NCBI RefSeq assembly: GCF_023856365.1
Contig: NC_064551.1
Coordinates: 3,304,501 to 3,368,500, forward strand
Direction: 5' to 3'
Source of the DNA: Brienomyrus brachyistius
Lineage: Eukaryota; Chordata; Actinopteri; Osteoglossiformes; Mormyridae
Length of the DNA: 64,000 nucleotides
A model generated the notes under the pieces. The model was given only the letters and a program-made list of their open reading frames with translations. It had not been told where the DNA came from and searched no databases. The position numbers and the translations under genes were made by a program. Position 1 is the stretch's first letter; each line of letters begins with the position of its first letter. Positions 12,701 to 27,000 of the stretch are shown here, piece by piece.

Positions 12701-15700
12701 CTGTCACCTCCTTGAAAACGTGGCAGGTGGCTTTTGTTTGGTTTCATTCACCATTCATCCAAAGAGCCCCGAATGCTGGCAAGTTATTAGTGGAAATCAA
12801 AGAAGATACAAAGTGCAGATGTCGGTGTTGACTGGTCGAGTAGCATCGCGCTATGAAGAACATTCAAAGTGAGTAAACCAAAGCATGCATGACACTTCTC
12901 AGCACTTCCCACACAAGTCCCACTTAGAGAAGACTAATTCCAATACAAACCCAGCTGCTTGTATCTATCCAGAAACTGGTTAAGAGGACCTTCTACTCTG
13001 TCGTAATTTTTCATTACAGAAATAACAGAACACCCATCTTCCAAAACCAGTACAAGGTCATGGTGGTGTAGAAAACCCACACCAGAAGGCACTGGGCACA
13101 AGTTTGGGGACACGCTGGACAGGAGGCTACCCTGCTGAAGGCCACCATCAGACACTAGGAGCACGTAGGAGACACCAGCTCACTTAACCGCATGTTTCTG
13201 GACTGCAGGAAGAAGAGTAAGCATCTGCAGGAGATGAGTGTGGGAAGAACATGCAAACTACTACAGAAAAAGGTCAGGATTCAACCCCCCCAAAACCGAG
13301 GTGTGTGGCTAAAGAGTTACCCCCCCTGCACAATTCAGGTTAAATGGTTGCATGCTGATAGCTCAGACGTTATTATGACAGCCAGACGTGACATTACTCA
13401 GGACCCTTAGCACTCACAGGGCTTTTGGCTTAAGCCTTTGAAGTAGGTATGGTGAGGTTAGTAGTCAATCATATCCTGTCACAGTACTAGTAACTTCATA
13501 TGTATCTTTAAAGTATCAGATCACTGGCAGATATGTATCGCATTTGCATCAATGATGGAGATGCACGTCCCTACTTTAAATGACTTTGTCCGTCCATCCA
13601 TCCATCCATCCATGAGAGGGTTGGGGGAGCCTAGAGCTTATCTTAGGCAGCTAACCCACCGTGTATAATTCCAGAAACCAGAAAAAAACAGCTTTAAACG
13701 AGACCCCCTGACACACAACCCCAGATTGTCCAGGCACCCCTTAGAGATGGCAGGCCTGCAGCTTCTCCTAGTTACCCCCCTGAGATGGCAGGTCTGCACC
13801 GTCTCCAGTTACCCCTCTGAGATGGCAGGCCTGTAGCTTCTCCAGTTACCCCTCTGAGATGGCAGGCCTGCACCGTCTCCAGTTACCCCTCTGAGATGGC
13901 AGGCCTGCAGCTTCTCCAGTTACCCCCTCAGAGATGGCAGGCCTGTAGCTTCTCCAGTTACCCCTCTGAGATGGCAGGCCTGCACCGTCTCCAGTTACCC
14001 CTCTGAGATGGCAGGCCTGTAGCTTCTCCTAGTTACCCCTCTGAGATGGCAGGCCTGTAGCTTCTCCAGTTACCCCTCTGAGATGGCAGGCCTGTAGCTT
14101 CTCCAGTTACCCCTCTGAGATGGCAGGCCTGCACCGTCTCCAGTTACCCCCTCAGAGATGGCAGGCCTGTAGCTTCTCCAGTTACCCCTCTGAGATGGCA
14201 GGCCTGCAGCTTCTCCAGTTACCCCTCTGAGATGGCAGGCCTGTAGCTTCTCCAGTTACCCCTCTGAGATGGCAGGCCTGCAGCTTCTCCAGTTACCCCC
14301 TCAGAGATGGCAGGCCTGCAGCTTCTCCAGTTACCCCCTCAGAGATGGCAGGCCTGCAGCTTCTCCAGTTACCCCTCAGAGATGGCAGCCCTGCAGTTTC
14401 TCCAGTTAACCCCCAGAAAGAGCAGACAGCGCTTCTGAGAGACACGCGGATTTTAAAGATCTCCTGTGGGGCCCTACCTCCAAAACTGTATTTAAAATAC
14501 AAAACAAAGTTGGTGCAAACACATTTCCATTATGAAAAGTAATCAAAGAGCTAAATGAGCAGTTTGTGTCCATACATCAAATCCAGCACAAAAATGTGAA
14601 GGCTTTCATATGTCTGGATGCCAAGTGCAGAGTCACTCTTCTCCAAGAGAAAAACTAGAGACTTTCAAATCTGTCATTACAAAAAAACCAAAGTAGGGAA
14701 GAGGGGAGGCAGCTTTCGGATCATCGCTGCCCAGTTTCCACTCCTCTAGCCTGCTGGGAGACCCGAAAATGGCCAAAGACTGCAGAATGATTTCCAGTGG
14801 GGCAACTCCAGCATTATGAAGGTGACATTTAGACTCGGACTGGCAAACAGAATATCCTCAGAACCTGGACAAGCTTAGTATCAGCGAGTCCGTTTTCATG
14901 TGACCTCTTGGGTTGAATATAAGGACAGATCCTGGAAATTCACCGAATGCAATGCAGCAATCCGCCACATTACTCAAGCAAGGACACATGGACATCATAC
15001 CAATTTAGCTAAAAACCTAAAGAAAATTATCAAACGATCACCTCTCATCGTAAGCTAAAACTATCCAGCAAACATACCCCAGTCCATCCACAGCAACGAC
15101 CCATAAAAGAATGAATAAGTTATGCACAATATCATTATACCCCTGAAAATAATGAAATGAACACACAACTAAAGTCATGTGTAATGGCAAAAGTAATCTC
15201 TACCTCATAGTGTAAAGTACGTGTAAGGTATGGACCTATAATTCGGTGATATACCAGAGGGAGCCTCAGCAGATGGTTATGCATTATATTTCCGTTCAGA
15301 CTCTGGTGGGGGGCAGAGCGTCCATGGGGGGCAGAGCGTTCTTGGGAGTTCGGCCGCTCGGTATCCCTGGGCGTTTAAAGTTTTGACGGCTTAGAAGCTG
15401 CACCCATCTTCTCCTCCGCATGCCTGCTGTTGGCGGGCAGATACAGCTGCTGATTAGAGGAGAGAGAGGCTGACGGCTGAAACTAAAGATTAAATTTGAA
15501 ATCCTGGCCAAATGGCGGTGACACATGGCTGTCACGCCGACGGAAGGTGCTGTGCTGCAGAGGGGAAATCTCACCGGGCAGAGCAGGGAAATCCCAACCC
15601 CAGACACACAGACGTAATTCCAGCAGGGCCCAGAAAGTGTGTTGTTTTAACGACGGTTACATCTATCATGCACAAGGATCACCTTGCCAGACTACTGTAG

Positions 15701-17709
15701 CAACAGTAATCCTACATGAGCTAAGAATATGCAAAAGAATTTCCACCTGCGCAGTGGCGTGAGGACTCATCTTATCGTATCGTATCTTATCTTACCGTTG
15801 TTATACAATTCCTGTAATCCCTATAAGGAATAATAAAAAACCAGAAATCTGGGATTCATTCCGGCACTGATACTCCCGACACTAAGACAGATCTCCCCCC
15901 CCCAGCCCAGGGCCACCCAGCCCGACTCTGCCTGACATATTTATTGTAAGATAAAAGCGAAAAAAGAAATTTAAATTCCCCCCTCCTCTATGGCGAGCCT
16001 CTAACCAGCAGGGAAAAGGCAGATAATGGCCCCCGTGCCAGAACTAATGCTGTGCTGGTGAGTGCAGTGCAGATTGCTGCCTGTCTGTTAAATAAAAAAT
16101 AATTTCCACCAGAAAAACTATAAATAAGTTTCAGTATATTGACAAATGCAAGATTTAGAGACAGTTTTCTGTTTGCTTATTTACTTTAAAAAGCAATCGG
16201 CCACCAAGCTGATTGATACCGTATTTGCATGGGGGGGGGTGGTTTTGTGGATCGTGCTGTTGCATCATATCTCTAGGGCTGTAGGTCTCAATCTCAGCCC
16301 TGTTCCTGCATGTGTTTCCTCCCACAATCCAGGACCATGTGGCTACAGGAAGTGATGTCACTGAACCACCTACCATGTGTGAGTGTGCCATGGTCTCCCG
16401 TAACAGACAACAAGCTCACTGTCACTCCGTACCGTAAGCGGTTTCAAAGCTGGATGGGTGTTTTTGCAGGAAAAAAAAATAAACATTTAGATGTATAAAA
16501 CATTTAGTCTTATTTTAAATGGGAGTTCACAGCAAGCAAATGAAGTTCTGCCGTAAACATGATACACACTGCACAACCACATAAAATGTTGTATTTGACT
16601 TGATTTTATGACTTACGTGTTATAATGCTATGTTTAATTATTCTGTCAATACAATTTTGAGGCAGCTACAAGCTAGGCTTTTACTACTCTCCTTCCTTTA
16701 ATTTCATGAAATTTTATTTCATTTTATTTTATCCATCTTGTTCCTATCTATATTTTCAGATATATTCCTTACTGTAAAAGCACTTTGAGCTGCATTCCTT
16801 CAAGGAAAGGTATATAAATAAACATTATTATTATTATTGCCTGCCCTACATTTTAGCTTATGCGAACGGCAATCTCTGCACAGCATGGAGAAGGTCATTA
16901 GGAGACAACAGTCATGGCGGCCACCTCCAGCTTTCCACCCCGATAGCTTTTTGGGCCTGAATCCTGTCATCTGTCCTCCAGAGCAGAAGTAGCTGACCTG
17001 CCATCCCACTGAGGAGGAGAAGGTCTGACACAGCCAGGCTTTACTGGCTGATTGCTGCCGACGACCCCCAGGAACATGTCGGACTTGGCTGACGGGGGAC
17101 AGTCGCTTAATCCCCAAAGAGACACCGCACGGATATTTCCTATTTCCTTGACGTGCGTTTGGATTGAAGTTAGAAAAAAAAAACCATAATAAAAACACGT
17201 TCTGGACATCGAGGAATTCCAATAATCAAGCGAATAACTGTCAGGTGTACATAAACTGCATATTTTCTGGAATATTATGAAATTTTAAGAGCGTACGTAA
17301 AGAATATTCCTTTGCACCACACGATGTGTTCTGCTCTGTCAGAAATCCTCCACGTCCCGCTTGATCTTCAGAAAACAGCCCTTCCCCTCTATCAGAAATC
17401 CGCTAGTGACGATTGCATCACATCAGAAAAAAGTTCTCGGAGTAAAACACCACAGTCTTACACATCGCGATAAACTTGGACGAACCTTTAACCATCCTGT
17501 GAAACTAAAAATAACATTTCCATGTCAAAAATTAAAAGCCTGCCAGGTCCCTTTTCCAATCGTATATCAAGTCCCAAATTACACACACAAACAAAATTCT
17601 TCACTCCATTTAGCTCCGCAAATCACAGAATGAAGTATAACGCAGATGATCAGTATGAGCATCAGCTCCTTGGGCCTGACCATGTGCATGTCCAGGCAAA
17701 AAAGAAATT

Positions 17710-17771
<62 letters not shown>

Positions 17772-17791
17772 TTATTTCTGGACTGGGTATA

Positions 17792-17822
<31 letters not shown>

Positions 17823-20800
17823 TTTTTCTGGACTGCTTACTGTGGAAAAAACACTACTTACATGAAAAAAGTATATCTGAAAAAAACTGATTACCCGAGT
17901 TTAATACTTAGTAGGAAAGGCAGCTATGGACCTGACGCAGTAAACATGCATCTCCGCAGAAGCATCAAAGCAGTGATACGTTGTAGTATCTAAATACAAC
18001 AGTGACATTTTCCCTTATTTAAAATTCACAGCCCGCCAAGGAAACCAAAATACAGACTTTGCAGGATTATGAAAAATTTTAAAAACTGAGATGGTAAACT
18101 GTCCGGCACCCTCCACCATATTCACTGTGAATCACCACTGTGAATCACCACTGTGAATCACCACTGTGAATCAGGCCTCTGTTCAGGCGTAATCTTCCCT
18201 ATTCATTGCCACAGACCCCTTGTAAGGAGTAGCTGAATTTGAGGGGTACAAAAGGTAGACTTTACTTTTCCTTTGAATATTTATATTTTCTCGGTTTGCC
18301 ATATAATCCTGTGTTGGATAAGCTGATGGAAGATGGATGGATAGACCTCGATATTTTTTTATCCTATACCCTACAGTTCTCTGGGATGATGACAGGACAC
18401 CTTCGGAGAATCCTTGGGTGCCGCCGGTTTGACTTGGTGTCGAATGAGCGGCTGCCAGATGAGTGCCGAATGAGGCACATTACCTGCATTGTGAGGGAGC
18501 GTCAGTTACGGCATTACAGCCATGTGGAGCGTTTCCCTGAAGGGTGATCCGGCTCGCAGGATCCTCACTGCTGAGGACTCGAGGGGCTGGACCAGGCTTA
18601 GGGGACGCCCACGTAACACCTGGCTGCGGCAGATGGATGGCCACTTCTGGAAGGGGGGACGGTGGGACCGTGTATCTGCCTGGGGGGGGTCACCGGCCAT
18701 GTGGTGTGTGTGGCAACACGCTGCATCAGCGCACACTCCCCAACCTACACCCAAAATGTTTTCCATTTTGACTAAGCAAAGTACACTAAACTCATACGCC
18801 GGTCCAAAAATCCATTTAAACATGATTTTTCTGCATGAATACATTTTTCCCAAAAACCAAGGAAGAATGTGAAGTGAGCTGGTCCATACAGAGCAAAAAC
18901 CCCATACTCAACCCCATACTTCACATAAACAGAGTGTTTGTATGGTTTACTTACTCATTTAAATGAATAACTTGCACATATAATTTCAAAAAAGAACAAT
19001 TAAGCCTATAACCAAAAGCAAAGTCTCTCCACGTGTGGCCTGAGTGAATCTTGCTTGGCCACAATGAGCACATCAAAGCTACCATTAAATGGCTTCAGAA
19101 TAGGACAGCGGACCCTTGACTGGCTACATGGTATGGACTGTTTTGTGTACAGCATAACCCCTAAGCGCCGTGTGTCGCAGTAGCACACAACCGCCGGCGA
19201 CCATTACTCTTCCAGGCATTCAGAATGACTCAACACTTCCTTGCAAATCCAGAGCAATGTGGCAGAGCCAGGACATCCATCTCCAGATTCATCCCCCCAG
19301 TACAGGGGTGCACTGCTCTGCGGGAGGCACAGGTCCGGAAGCACCCTGCAGCTTTCCTCACCGTGGACGCTCACGTGGCCTGGTAATCACACCTCCTACA
19401 GCAATATTTAACATTATTCCAGTACATTTTCTCTCAAACATTCCGCTGAGTGCTGAAGTGTTCAAACAAAAAGATTCCAAAACTATCGTTAGCTAGCGTC
19501 AAATTAGAAATGTATGAACCGACACTCCTAGAGACATTTTTGTTATATATGTAATTTGCAGTAGGGTTGGGTAATTCAGGTTCAGAGAGAAAAAGTCCAG
19601 ACCAAGATTTTGTTTCAACAACCACTTGAGCATAAAGAGTCACAGTCACACAGGACTCAACTGGTTGGTTAAAACAAAATCTTGGTCTGCACTTTTACTC
19701 TATGGACCTGAATTAGCCAACTCTGGTAATTTGTGTAATGATGTTCTATTATGGACAGTGTCTGTAATAAAAGAGCAAGGGCAGTAGGTATTTACTAAAA
19801 AGCACATTTGCATTTGGTGTGTGTGTGTGTGTGGATTATGTTTATGTTACATTGTGGGGACCAAATATCTCCAACAACGTGATTAAAAAAAAGTTAAATG
19901 ACTAGGTGAACACCGCTTCAGTTCCCAAACCTCTCCTCAGGGGCGCCTCAGCCATTCCATGTATTCATTAAATTTCACCACCAGCTCAATTAATTAATGA
20001 ATTAGTTTAAAAAGTCAAAGAGGTATTGATTGGCCATGTAAGGTGTGCTAGTGGTCAAGCCAGGAAATCATGGCTGTATTGGATAGCTGCAAATACCGGG
20101 GTGACTTTTGGAGAGGTTTTCAACTGGTTAAGCCGACACACTTTGACAAACATAATATCATAGTTGTACACTTAAATGAAGATCATTTAAACGCCATTTT
20201 CTTGAACTTATGCACAGTCCTGAAAATGACTTAATGTTACCTATTCACAAGATTCTAGACCAAGAAATCAGTGCATAAAATCATGTATTGACAAGATTTC
20301 GACACTGTTGCAATTACTACAGGGTAATGAGCCACGACTCTCTCCTAGCAGAGCGTTTGTTTACTCGTGGTTGTGAATCAGGAGGCTAAAAGCCCTTGAT
20401 GCGTGTCAAATGAGACTTTCGTGAAGAAGGAACACCTTAATTACAGTAGAAGGAACACCTTATTTTTAGATTTACCTGAAGGACCAGTACAGGTATCTTC
20501 TGGAACTGCATGGCCCTGGATCCTCCTCTCAAACATCTGCCCAGTAAAAGAACCAAAAAAAAAAACACTAACACTCTCTACACAAGGCTGAGAGGTGATT
20601 CTGAAACCTCAATCGTTCCAGTACAAGGTGTCACTGTTTTTTTGCGCTGGTGGCGGATGTTTACACTTTGAAACTGCAGCTGCACGTGTTGCATTGGTGC
20701 ATACAAACAAGAGCAAAATTACCCGTTCAGCTGTGAGATGGACGCACAGGTGGGGGACGTAAACAGAGCTCGATTCCTCACATACTTCTCTAATTACTCC

Positions 20801-23791
20801 TAGACAATAAACATCTGGTCAGCCAACTTCATCTGTGCTGTCCCATAACAGTCTTGCTGGACCCAAGAAATATCCATTTTGGGAAGGACGGAACAGTACT
20901 CTATCTTTAAAAGTCTTGGTGTTCTGCTACAACAATCAAGGCTTCCAGGACCCAAAAATCTCATGTCTTCACATTTCCACTGTCAAACACACCCCCACAC
21001 CATGCGCATTAAACTCAGCAGTAATTCTATTGACACGGAGTGTGACTGAAGACTCACATTTTAAATACACAGGCAACACTGAAAACTGCTGCAACACTAC
21101 ATACAGTACAGAAAAGCAACTACACTACAGCAGCACGAGAAGCTGCTCGTTTTAATGAGCTGACCTCCATGTTGGCACCTGGGTGATGCTGGCCAACAAT
21201 GTGGGCCTTCCTGCTGTTTCATCACCATATGATAATTTTTAATCTGGGTGTGTGTGTGTTTTCAATCCAACAGGCACATGTTTAAGGTGAAGGTTACCGG
21301 AGAATAAGGTGAAGTTAAGGCAACGTTAAGCGTTTCAGTCTTAAAAACATGAATGACAGAAGGCAGCCTTAAGACGAAATCCAGCAGAAAAGGAATTAAA
21401 ATTATAGACATCTAAACACACAGTGTTTCATGCCATTTCACACACTGTTCATCTCTATCAAAAACAGATCCAAATGGGTCTGTCAACAATTAGAAAACCA
21501 TAAAAGCAAAATATTCAATGCAGAACTTTCAATCAACCAAAAGGAAACACAACAAAATGAAAGATGTTTTTCCCAACCTGCCATTTTCGCAGCGTCCCCA
21601 AGGGACATTTTTTATGAAGCATCACATATTTTGTACAGAGACTAAAAATACCTGATGAAAACATTCACAACTAATGCATGCAAATTACTGTCATTTAGCG
21701 CAGGGATTAAGGCTTGGCACACCTATTCAGAAAAATAGCTTTTTAATAAGACAACAGGTTATGTGTGCATTACTGTCAGCATATTTAATGCATGTTTCCA
21801 CATGTATCATTCTAACCATCAGAGTTTATTGTCCCCAGCCGAGCAGTTTGCCACATGTGCATAGTTTTCTTTTTGCTTGCAATTTTTCCACAATACTTGT
21901 TTTTTCTCAATATTGTTTTCCACAGTAATTATTTTGAGATCTTCATAATCTCACAAGCAAGAAATCAGCATGAAAAAAAAACTAAGTCATTGCTAGGTGG
22001 TGCCCTTGGGACTCTTCTAACTCTACAGGAAATCTATAGCTGGGCAACATCTCAGAACCGGGGTGATTGCCCATCCAGACTCGTGTGCGCGACACGCGAT
22101 ATGGGCCACAGTGCGTTAATGACACGCGATGTGGGCCACAGTGCGTTAATGACACGCGATGTGGGCCACAGTGCGTTAATGACACGCGATGTGGGCCACA
22201 GTGCGTTAATGACACGCGATGTGGGCCACAGTGCGTTAATGACACGCGATGTGGGCCACAGTGCGTTAATGACACGCGATGTGGGCCACAGTGCGTTAAT
22301 GACACGCGATATGGGCCACAGTGCGTTAATGACACGCGATATGGGCCACAGTACGTTAATGACACGTGATATGGGCCACAGTGCGTTAATGACACGTGAT
22401 ATGGGTCACAGCGCGTTAACAACACGGATGCTGCTGACACCGGACAGAGACTTCAATATATTTTGCAACAAATGAAATAGAAAATGAGAGGAGAGTGACC
22501 CCAAAACCACATGCATGAGTACATAAGTCCTTCTCTCTGAGTTACCCTACAGCCAAATTTCACAGCTGGTTAGAAACTGCTATGATATGATGACAATAAT
22601 TCTATGCACAGTGCAAAACCTACAATTTCACAGGCAGCCAACTTCTAGTTACTGTGTCTATATAAAGTATCTGGTCAGCACTACCAGCCCCCCATGTTAT
22701 ATGGATATGAACAGAATCTTGACTTATTGTCATTAGAATAAATGACACAAGCCCAACTCTCATGAGCAATTCAATCTTTTTTCTTTTTAACAGGTTATTT
22801 ACAAGTTATGAAATGTCAGAGCCGACCCTATTAAGCTATTACATGGAAGCCTGTCATACGTATCCTACATCATACATATACGGCCAGACAATCTGCAAAC
22901 AACAGCATTCTGATATTTCACGTTTGTTTGAAAGGACCCATGTGAATAATTACAGGACCTTCAGAAAAGGACGGCAGTAGAGGACAATGATGCCTGAAGG
23001 TCTCTCCTTTAGTCTCCTCAGCACCAAGTGCCACAAATCAAAATATCCTCTCGGCGAGGAAACAGGATCTGAAACTGGACCAGTGACCAGAGGCTTGTCT
23101 CGTCATCAGCTCAGTTCCAAAGGACTTTACTGAAAGGACTGAGGTAAGTGAACTGAGGCAATTAGGCAAACCTCAAGAATACTAAAGTGAAGACAAACAT
23201 CCTCCGTGTGAGCTAGAAAGTAAATAAGAGAAAACAACCGTGTCGTAATGTTTAGCTCCATTCAGGATTTATTTCCCAAAGTCTTTTCAGCAAATCGATC
23301 TTTCAGCAAGGTGCCCCTGCAGTGAGCACTGCTCCCTCACACCTCTGGGGCCAGGGTCTGGGTCTCCACCATGGGTCCATGTGTGTAGAGTTTGCAAATT
23401 GCCCACTGGTATGAAAGGTGCGCGAGTGTACCCTGGGATGGGGGGGGGTGCCCCATTCTAGGTAAATCCCCGCCTGGCACCTGTACGTTCCACACCCCCC
23501 CCCAACAGGACCCTGAATAGGATAATTGGTTACAGAAGATGGACGGATAGATTATTCAGGTTCGCTATATTTTCTCATGATGAAAGCAGGACAGTGACTG
23601 GTAGCAAAAACCATACCTGTCAACAGAAACAAAAACTCAAGACTTGATTCAGAACTGCTCTATGGAACTGCTCTACACGGCTCTACGGATGGAAACGGTT
23701 CCAAGAACCTTCACTGTCCAGGAATATTTAATTATGCTGCCTGAAGACAGTAAATGGAGTGTGTGAAGGCTTGCACCTCTACAATAATGGC

Positions 23792-23824
<33 letters not shown>

Positions 23825-23845
23825 AAGAAAGAAAGTAAGAAAGAT

Positions 23846-23896
<51 letters not shown>

Positions 23897-24004
23897 AAAA
23901 AGAAAGAAAGTAAGAAAGATAGAAAGAAAGAAAGAAAGAAAGAAAGTAAGAAAGAAAGAAAGAAAGAAAGTAAGAAAGAAAGAAAGAAAGAAAGTAAGAA
24001 AGAT

Positions 24005-24051
<47 letters not shown>

Positions 24052-27000
24052 AAGAAACAAAGAAAGAATGAAAGATGAACTTCATTCCAAAAATATCTGT
24101 ATAGTTGGCAGAAAGGGGTGGACACCTGATGTACCATAAATCCAAGAATGTCAGGAAATGTCGAGCTCTGCACACTGATTCCTACCGCTGTCAGCAAGGC
24201 GTCACAGTCAGCCTGTCAGCTGCTCTCTCAAAAGCATCACTCACTCAGCGCTTGCATGCGTCACCGCAGGGATCGGAGCGTCTCACCCATGAATAACTCC
24301 CAAAAAACGAAGGAACTTGGCGTTATGGAAATGAGACAGTATAAAATAATTAGCCCTATATAATCTAACAAGTGAGGAAATGTGTAGTAAAGCTGCTATT
24401 GTGGACATAAATTACTGCAATACTGTGTTTAGTTTACACCTCTGAAAATAACACAATAAACAACAAAATAAAAACAGAGACGTTGCCAGCAAATGGGAGA
24501 TCAACTCTTTAAAAAAAAAAAAAGACTTTAAACGCTGCCCTCTAGTGTTTCTTATACTACAAGACCTCATGGTCTTTTACTGTGACTAAAATACCATAAA
24601 AAATCATAATTAAAACATCATCACAAAGTACTGCAAGACTCAGAAATCTTGCACAGATCTGCGAAAAACACACTGTAAATAATATCAAGGACATGTTTAT
24701 CGTACGGGATCGATTTGGATGGAGAGCGTGAAACTCGCCTCAACACTAAATGGGTCATTAACTTTTAACTTCGGCAGTAGGGAGATTTGGCTATTCTTTC
24801 AAGCTCGATACCGAAAGCCCTCTCGGTCCTCGTGACGCTAAAGGCGAGCTAATCGCAGGTCTCAGTGCTTACAGAACACTGCTCTGCCGATTTCACTGAG
24901 CATCGTGACTCAACGCGAACCCCTAATTAAAACCTTTCATGTAGGAGGGAGGTGCTTATATAGAGGGCGGGCTTTCAGCAGTGCCATGGGCAGGCTGGGT
25001 ATAAAATTCCGAAAAAACGTATCGAACCCCAGCAGATCTTCCAATACATTCCCTTCCTAAGGATATACAGCATCAGCAAGGACAGAATCCTGGATCCCTG
25101 ATTTTTTTTTTATAATTTTTTTTAATTTGGAGCTGAAGAGCCAGCACTGGTATGTGTCACCTGTAAGGTTCTCCGGACCGAGCCTGCGGGATGCACACAG
25201 TGGCCCAGTTCACTAGAACCTGCTTAATGCTAGGCCAAAGTACCACACTGTCCAGTGAGTCAGAGGTACAGACTCAAAGCCCTGGCACTGCATTGGCTAA
25301 ACAGACTGAGTGGTGGGTTTAAGGTTGTTAAAAGCCAGGTCTGGACAACCATGAGCAAACCCTGAGGTGGCGAGGATGCCCAAGCAAAATAGCATCTCTG
25401 AAATGGGGTTTTCACACTGTTCCTGAAGAAATATTGTGGGAAATGTTTGAAGAACAATGAGAATTTTCCAGCGAACGCTCACCAGCAGGGCTGTTCAAAT
25501 GCGATGAATGTCTAACGGTCTGCTAACGTGTATCTCCTACGCAACTCTCCCTTGCAGGTTTAGCCTGAGAGAATGGACCTTCGGGTGATCAGCGTCGTTC
25601 TTCTGTCGCTGACTTTGGTGAAGGCGACGCCGGACAGATACCACGCCAGACAAATCGTCAAGGCGCCCTACCCTAAGAAGAGTCATGGTGAGTTCATGGC
25701 ACGCCGACTCTTTGGAGACCGCTGACCATAAGGGGCATATACAGCTGTACTCCATCGCAGAGTTTGCAGCAGATTCTCTGTTAGAGCAAAGAATAGAAAA
25801 AAAAGTCTCATATATTACATGAAATCCAACTGAAATGATTGGCTGGTACAAATCAAGCGCTCACACAACAATCTCCTGTCGAGCTGCTTTGGTAGTGTGT
25901 GCTTGTAGCCTTAACATGTCGGTGGATTTCCTTCCTTTTAATGGCTTTCACTTCAGGTTTTTCTAGTCAAAAAACACCAAGAATATGGAAAAACCAAAAA
26001 AAACTGAACGGTAACTGTCTCTATACTGGAGGTATGGAGAAATATAAAAAAAAAAAGAGGTAAATCTGAAAAACTGCACCCTTAATTCTAAGTTGCTCTT
26101 AGATTAAATTTTTTCTAAGGCAGGCAAAATAAATCCTAAGTGGAAGGATAAATTGCAGTACTGAATATTTTAATATATTATTTTTGTGGAAAAAATTAAT
26201 AAAAGGGGAAATCCAAGTCTGAAATACATCTCCATAAAGCTCCGTAAATTTACCACATTCAGCCTGTTCAGTGTCGCATGTAGCCTAGTTTTCTGACCAG
26301 CCTTAAGTTCCAGCAAGACCTTCCTGTACTTCAGCATCCTGAAGTACATAATGAAGTATTCTGTTGTTATGTTCAATGACGGTTCAGTCACTGGCTGGAT
26401 ATCCTTACTGGAACAAACAAGAGCAAGAACACAGCGTGCGCACACGTCAAAACAAACATCGCAACTTCAACTAGTCATTAGCCGAGTCCACCAAGTGTAG
26501 CGTGGCGAAGAAGGCAAGCCCAGCACGTCTACTGTCGCGGTCTCTCGCAATGTGGGCGTCACCCAGCCGGCTCTCTCGTCCTCTGAAGCCTGCGGACTTT
26601 CAGAATGATTAAGGCAGCGCGGCGACCGCTCACGCCGCGTAATGAGCACTTTCGCAGGCGGCCATTACTTCCTCCCCGGCATGCTGCCCCCGTAACCTCG
26701 TCCTCACTGCCGAGACACTTCGTCCCGGCCGCAAATCGCCCCGTACTCCCTTATGTATAATGAAAGTGGTGATACAGAGAGGGGGGGGGGAAATGTCAGG
26801 GTGTAAACAGGCTTTTTTTTCAATGTTCATCCATATTTCCAGAACAAATGTTAGTAGACTTGGCTAAACTTCGCCAAACAGACTACTTGCCTCATGATTT
26901 ATATAACGGAAACCATCCTGAATTCTTAAACTTAAATCTAATCCCAAATCGCTAATTTTCTAAAAATGGTTAATATTAGTGATAGTCACATTTAGCTTTT

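Larger units (their letters stand above)
8444..24900 (-). other. NT5DC1 intron 6, part downstream of COL10A1's promoter side
   Basis: About 16 kb made of unique sequence with a Tc1 remnant, LINE tail, MITE, SINE fragments and five tandem arrays. I recognise no coding exon. Conserved regulatory sequence for COL10A1 could be here but cannot be identified without comparison. Confidence 0.7.

Noticed and set aside
22091..22420. CRISPR-like array
   Set aside because: Units are contiguous with no unique spacers, and the genome is a vertebrate one.
21855..22475. 206-codon frame with ten repeated [10 protein letters not shown] units
   Set aside because: The 30-bp minisatellite keeps the frame open; both strands are equally open and no exon boundaries support it.
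23673..24197. Reading frames of Lys-Glu-Arg or Leu-Ser-Phe repeats
   Set aside because: Product of the GAAA microsatellite read in different frames, not a gene.
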